Positions 41,803 to 43,626 of a DNA stretch of 43,626 bases are shown piece after piece (the first letter of the stretch is position 1; the number at the start of each line of letters is the position of its first letter). Location: positions 1-43,626 of the forward strand of contig NZ_ACEP01000172.1 of assembly GCF_000173975.1 (NCBI RefSeq), written 5' to 3'. The position numbers and the translations under genes are program-made. Below the pieces are notes generated by a model. It saw only the letters and a program-made list of their open reading frames with translations, made no database searches and was not told the DNA's origin. Source of the DNA: Anaerobutyricum hallii DSM 3353 (GTDB lineage Bacteria; Bacillota; Clostridia; Lachnospirales; Lachnospiraceae).

Positions 41803-43026
41803 ATGATTATTCTTACAAAGGAAAATATTCTTTCTTACATAAAAGAGCATGTGCCTTCCCTGCAGTTAAAAGAGCCGGTTAAAGTTTCTATGATTGGAGA
41901 AGGCGACCTCGGTGAAGACGTGGAAGGTGACGGTTATTGTAACTACGTTTTCCGTGTCAGTGATGCCGATGGATATTCTTATATTGTAAAGCAGTCTACG
42001 GAGCACTTAAAGCGCCGTGGGCGCGCCCTAACCCCTACTCGTAACCGCTTCGAGTATGAAATCATGGAACTTCGTGCAAAGATCGTTCCTCAGTACGTTC
42101 CGGCGCTGTATCTTGGTGACCCGGAGAATAATGTATTTATTATGGAAGATGTATCAAACCTGAAGTTAATCCGCTTCCAGATGAATAAAAATCATCTTTT
42201 CCCGGAACTGGCAAAACAGGGCGCACAATATCTTGCTGCCACACATTTTTATACTTCAGAATTCTATCTTCCAACAGAAGAATACCGCAAGCTGCTCGCT
42301 CATTTCATGAATGCAGAACTGCGTGTTGTTATGGAGGACGGTATTTTCCTTCATATTTTTGGCTCCGACCATTACGATGCGGCCTGCGGCCCGGAATTTG
42401 AAGAATACTGCAAGTCGATTCGTTTTGACCCAAACCTTGAATTCCAGAGATATAAACTGCGTCACCTCTTTATGAGCAAGTCAGAAACACTGATTCATGG
42501 CGATTTCCATACCTCTAATATCTTTGCAGATGATACACATTTGAAAGTTATTGATATGGAATATACTTTCGGCGCACCATTCTCTTATGACCTCGGATTC
42601 ATCATCGCCAATATTATTTCCCAGGCCTGCTCCGCAGCGTTCCGTCCATTTGATACGGAAACCCACCGGAAGAACTATGTCGCTTACCTCATCTCTCTTA
42701 TCGAGATGCTGTATACCTACTATATTCAGTTTTTCTTTGAATACTGGGAAAAAGATGCGAAGCTTGAATATAAGATTACAAATGGCTATAAAGAAAGCCT
42801 GGCACTTGATATTTTACGAGAATGCTTTGGGTTCGCTGCCTGCGTGAACTTCAGCAGAGTATGTGGTGATATGGATACGGCAGATTTTGACTGTATCAAA
42901 GATAATGAGCTTCGAACGAAAGCGAAGTTTGCTTCTGCTACGATTGATAAGATGCTGTTTGAAAAATGGGATTCTTATAATGATATTAAAGAAGTCATTG
43001 AAGATATTATAAACATGATTTGTTAG
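41803..43026 (+). CDS. Methylthioribose-kinase-like phosphotransferase (paralogue 2)
   Basis: 407 residues, start supported by AAGGGAGGC. It shares the design of the preceding gene: GEGDLGEDVEGDGYCN in the phosphate loop, YIVKQS, LIHGDFHTSN and VIDMEYTFGAPFSYDLGF. The catalytic loop is HGDFH, closest of the three to canonical kinases. The gene begins 14 nt after its neighbour stops, so the two are a tandem duplication that has since diverged strongly. They may form a heterodimer or act on related sugars; methylthioribose kinases are normally homodimers. Repeat H16 begins about 25 nt after the stop. Confidence 0.78.
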   Translation: MIILTKENILSYIKEHVPSLQLKEPVKVSMIGEGDLGEDVEGDGYCNYVFRVSDADGYSYIVKQSTEHLKRRGRALTPTRNRFEYEIMELRAKIVPQYVPALYLGDPENNVFIMEDVSNLKLIRFQMNKNHLFPELAKQGAQYLAATHFYTSEFYLPTEEYRKLLAHFMNAELRVVMEDGIFLHIFGSDHYDAACGPEFEEYCKSIRFDPNLEFQRYKLRHLFMSKSETLIHGDFHTSNIFADDTHLKVIDMEYTFGAPFSYDLGFIIANIISQACSAAFRPFDTETHRKNYVAYLISLIEMLYTYYIQFFFEYWEKDAKLEYKITNGYKESLALDILRECFGFAACVNFSRVCGDMDTADFDCIKDNELRTKAKFASATIDKMLFEKWDSYNDIKEVIEDIINMIC

Positions 43027-43049
43027 ATTAATAGCTTATTTCAATAGCT

Positions 43050-43330
43050 AAACAGACGCACTCAAAGAAAGAAGATACCCTATATCTGTGACTCTATCAC
43101 TGCGGGTTGAATGTTCGCTCTAGAGCGTGTTTGAAAAATGCTTTCTGTAAGATGTGCGTCGCAATTTGCGGGAGATTTCGCCTGAATGAGGGCGGCGTAG
43201 CGGGCTACGTCAACTGAATGAAGGCAAAATATACCGTAAATTGAGGCGTGCAGGTTGTAGGAATGATTTTTCAAACATGCTCTAAGGTCACAGATATAGG
43301 GTATCTTCTTTCTTTGGGAGCTGACTTTGG
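43050..43330 (+). repeat. Family-1 hairpin H16 interrupted by a family-2 repeat
   Basis: The arms 43061-43090 and 43289-43320 pair over about 30 positions. Outer edge AAACAGACGC, inner edge GAGCTGACTTTGG. The core begins TGTGACTCTATCACTGCGGGTTGAATGTTCGCTC and is then replaced by a full 164-bp family-2 copy (43121-43284); it resumes only with AAGGTCACA. No right-hand partner hairpin is visible before the window ends. Confidence 0.9.
43121..43284. mobile_element. Family-2 MITE-like repeat, full copy nested in H16
   Basis: 164 bp from TAGAGCGTGTTTGAAAAATG to ATTTTTCAAACATGCTCTA, almost identical to 977-1140. It contains no transposase. The family-1 core it replaces would normally end GTTCTAAGG, and the repeat ends GCTCTAAGG, so insertion and a small deletion, or recombination at the shared TCTAAGG, are both possible. 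Confidence 0.85.
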
Positions 43331-43344
43331 TAAAATATAATTCA

Positions 43345-43545
43345 TTAAGTAATACCTAATCTTTGATTTTTATTTGAAATTTTACTTCCATTACTGGCTA
43401 CAATACATCCACCTGATTTTGTAAGCCATATTTTTGTTGCATTCGGTGTTGGTTTTCCCTTAGTTACATGAACATGAATCGGTTCATTATTTTCATTAGA
43501 CCAAAAATATACTGTATATCCACTTACCGTGACATCCTCCCCCAC
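43345..43545 (-). CDS. DUF4160 protein, small
   Basis: About 66 residues from a GTG with GAGGTGGGGGAGG around it; the frame is open for a further 16 codons upstream without an ATG. GYTVYFWSNENNEPIHVHVTKGKP is the DUF4160 signature, found in small proteins often paired with DUF2442 proteins or toxin-antitoxin-like cassettes. No partner is visible up to the window edge, where a short hairpin (CCGTG-TGTCC-CACGG) is followed by TTGTCTT. Whether the gene is whole depends on the start; the C-terminal part beyond the signature is short. Function unknown. Confidence 0.65.
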   Translation of the reverse strand: MGEDVTVSGYTVYFWSNENNEPIHVHVTKGKPTPNATKIWLTKSGGCIVASNGSKISNKNQRLGIT

Positions 43546-43626
43546 CTCGGCAAGTTTGGTTCTCGTTCGATAACACTACTGTGCTAAGCATAAGCGAGCT
43601 ATCCCCGTGTGTCCCACGGTTGTCTT

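Overview
The window reads as part of a low-GC, endospore-forming anaerobic Firmicute, most likely a gut Lachnospiraceae. The basis is gene content rather than a database match: spoIID and a spoIIQ-like gene, a CoA-transferase of the butyrate/acetate type, phosphate acetyltransferase, clostridial-style promoters and Shine-Dalgarno sites, and Eut-type microcompartment proteins. About 33 protein genes or remnants and three tRNAs are supported. Most genes lie on the minus strand.

Layout. 1-2415: a lipoprotein/membrane-protein pair and a methylthioribose-kinase-like gene (paralogue 3). 2416-6079: repeats, tRNA-Phe, an ArsR regulator, cysE and a MATE transporter. 6534-11944: a six-gene TerY/kinase/phosphatase signalling operon (two vWA proteins, an intact kinase, a truncated pseudokinase, a PP2C phosphatase and a free TerY-C-like zinc protein). 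12315-17576: asnS, two secreted proteins, an FTR-like mini-protein and a cytidylate-kinase-like protein. 17899-26495: an LpdD-like small protein, metallophosphoesterase, DUF4867, CoA-transferase, pta, a Na/Pi cotransporter and a pseudouridine synthase. 26565-35795: PAP2 phosphatase, tRNA-Leu and tRNA-Tyr, BrnT/BrnA toxin-antitoxin, a GH13 enzyme, DEAD-box helicase, nitrilase-family amidase, hemolysin III and a GIY-YIG protein. 36327-39129: spoIIQ-like and spoIID, separated by an Rpn-transposase remnant and a repeat. 39626-43026: eutS, eutP and two more methylthioribose-kinase-like genes. 43345-43545: a DUF4160 protein.

The most striking structure is not a protein. The intergenic regions carry about fifteen copies or remnants of a long hairpin element. 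Each copy has a roughly 30-bp arm pair that is nearly perfect within the copy but differs from copy to copy, around a conserved core of about 55-70 nt that can itself fold. The outer edge carries AACAGACG and the inner edge GCTGNCTTTGGCT. Hairpins often occur as convergent pairs, giving a larger unit ending in AACAGACG...CGTCTGTT. The outer edge usually lies 3-50 nt after a stop codon, often next to the palindrome TTTGCCTGCGGCAAA, and in spoIID the repeat supplies the last codons and the stop. I do not recognise this family. A second repeat, 164 bp with inverted ends TAGAGCGTGTTTGAAAAAT, behaves like a MITE and sits inside one of the hairpins.

Two protein systems also deserve attention: the TerY-type operon with its duplicated vWA and kinase genes, and the isolated eutS-eutP-kinase-kinase cluster, whose kinases share an acidic insertion in the phosphate-binding loop with the third paralogue at the other end of the window. 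All functional assignments come from reading motifs by eye; no similarity search was run.
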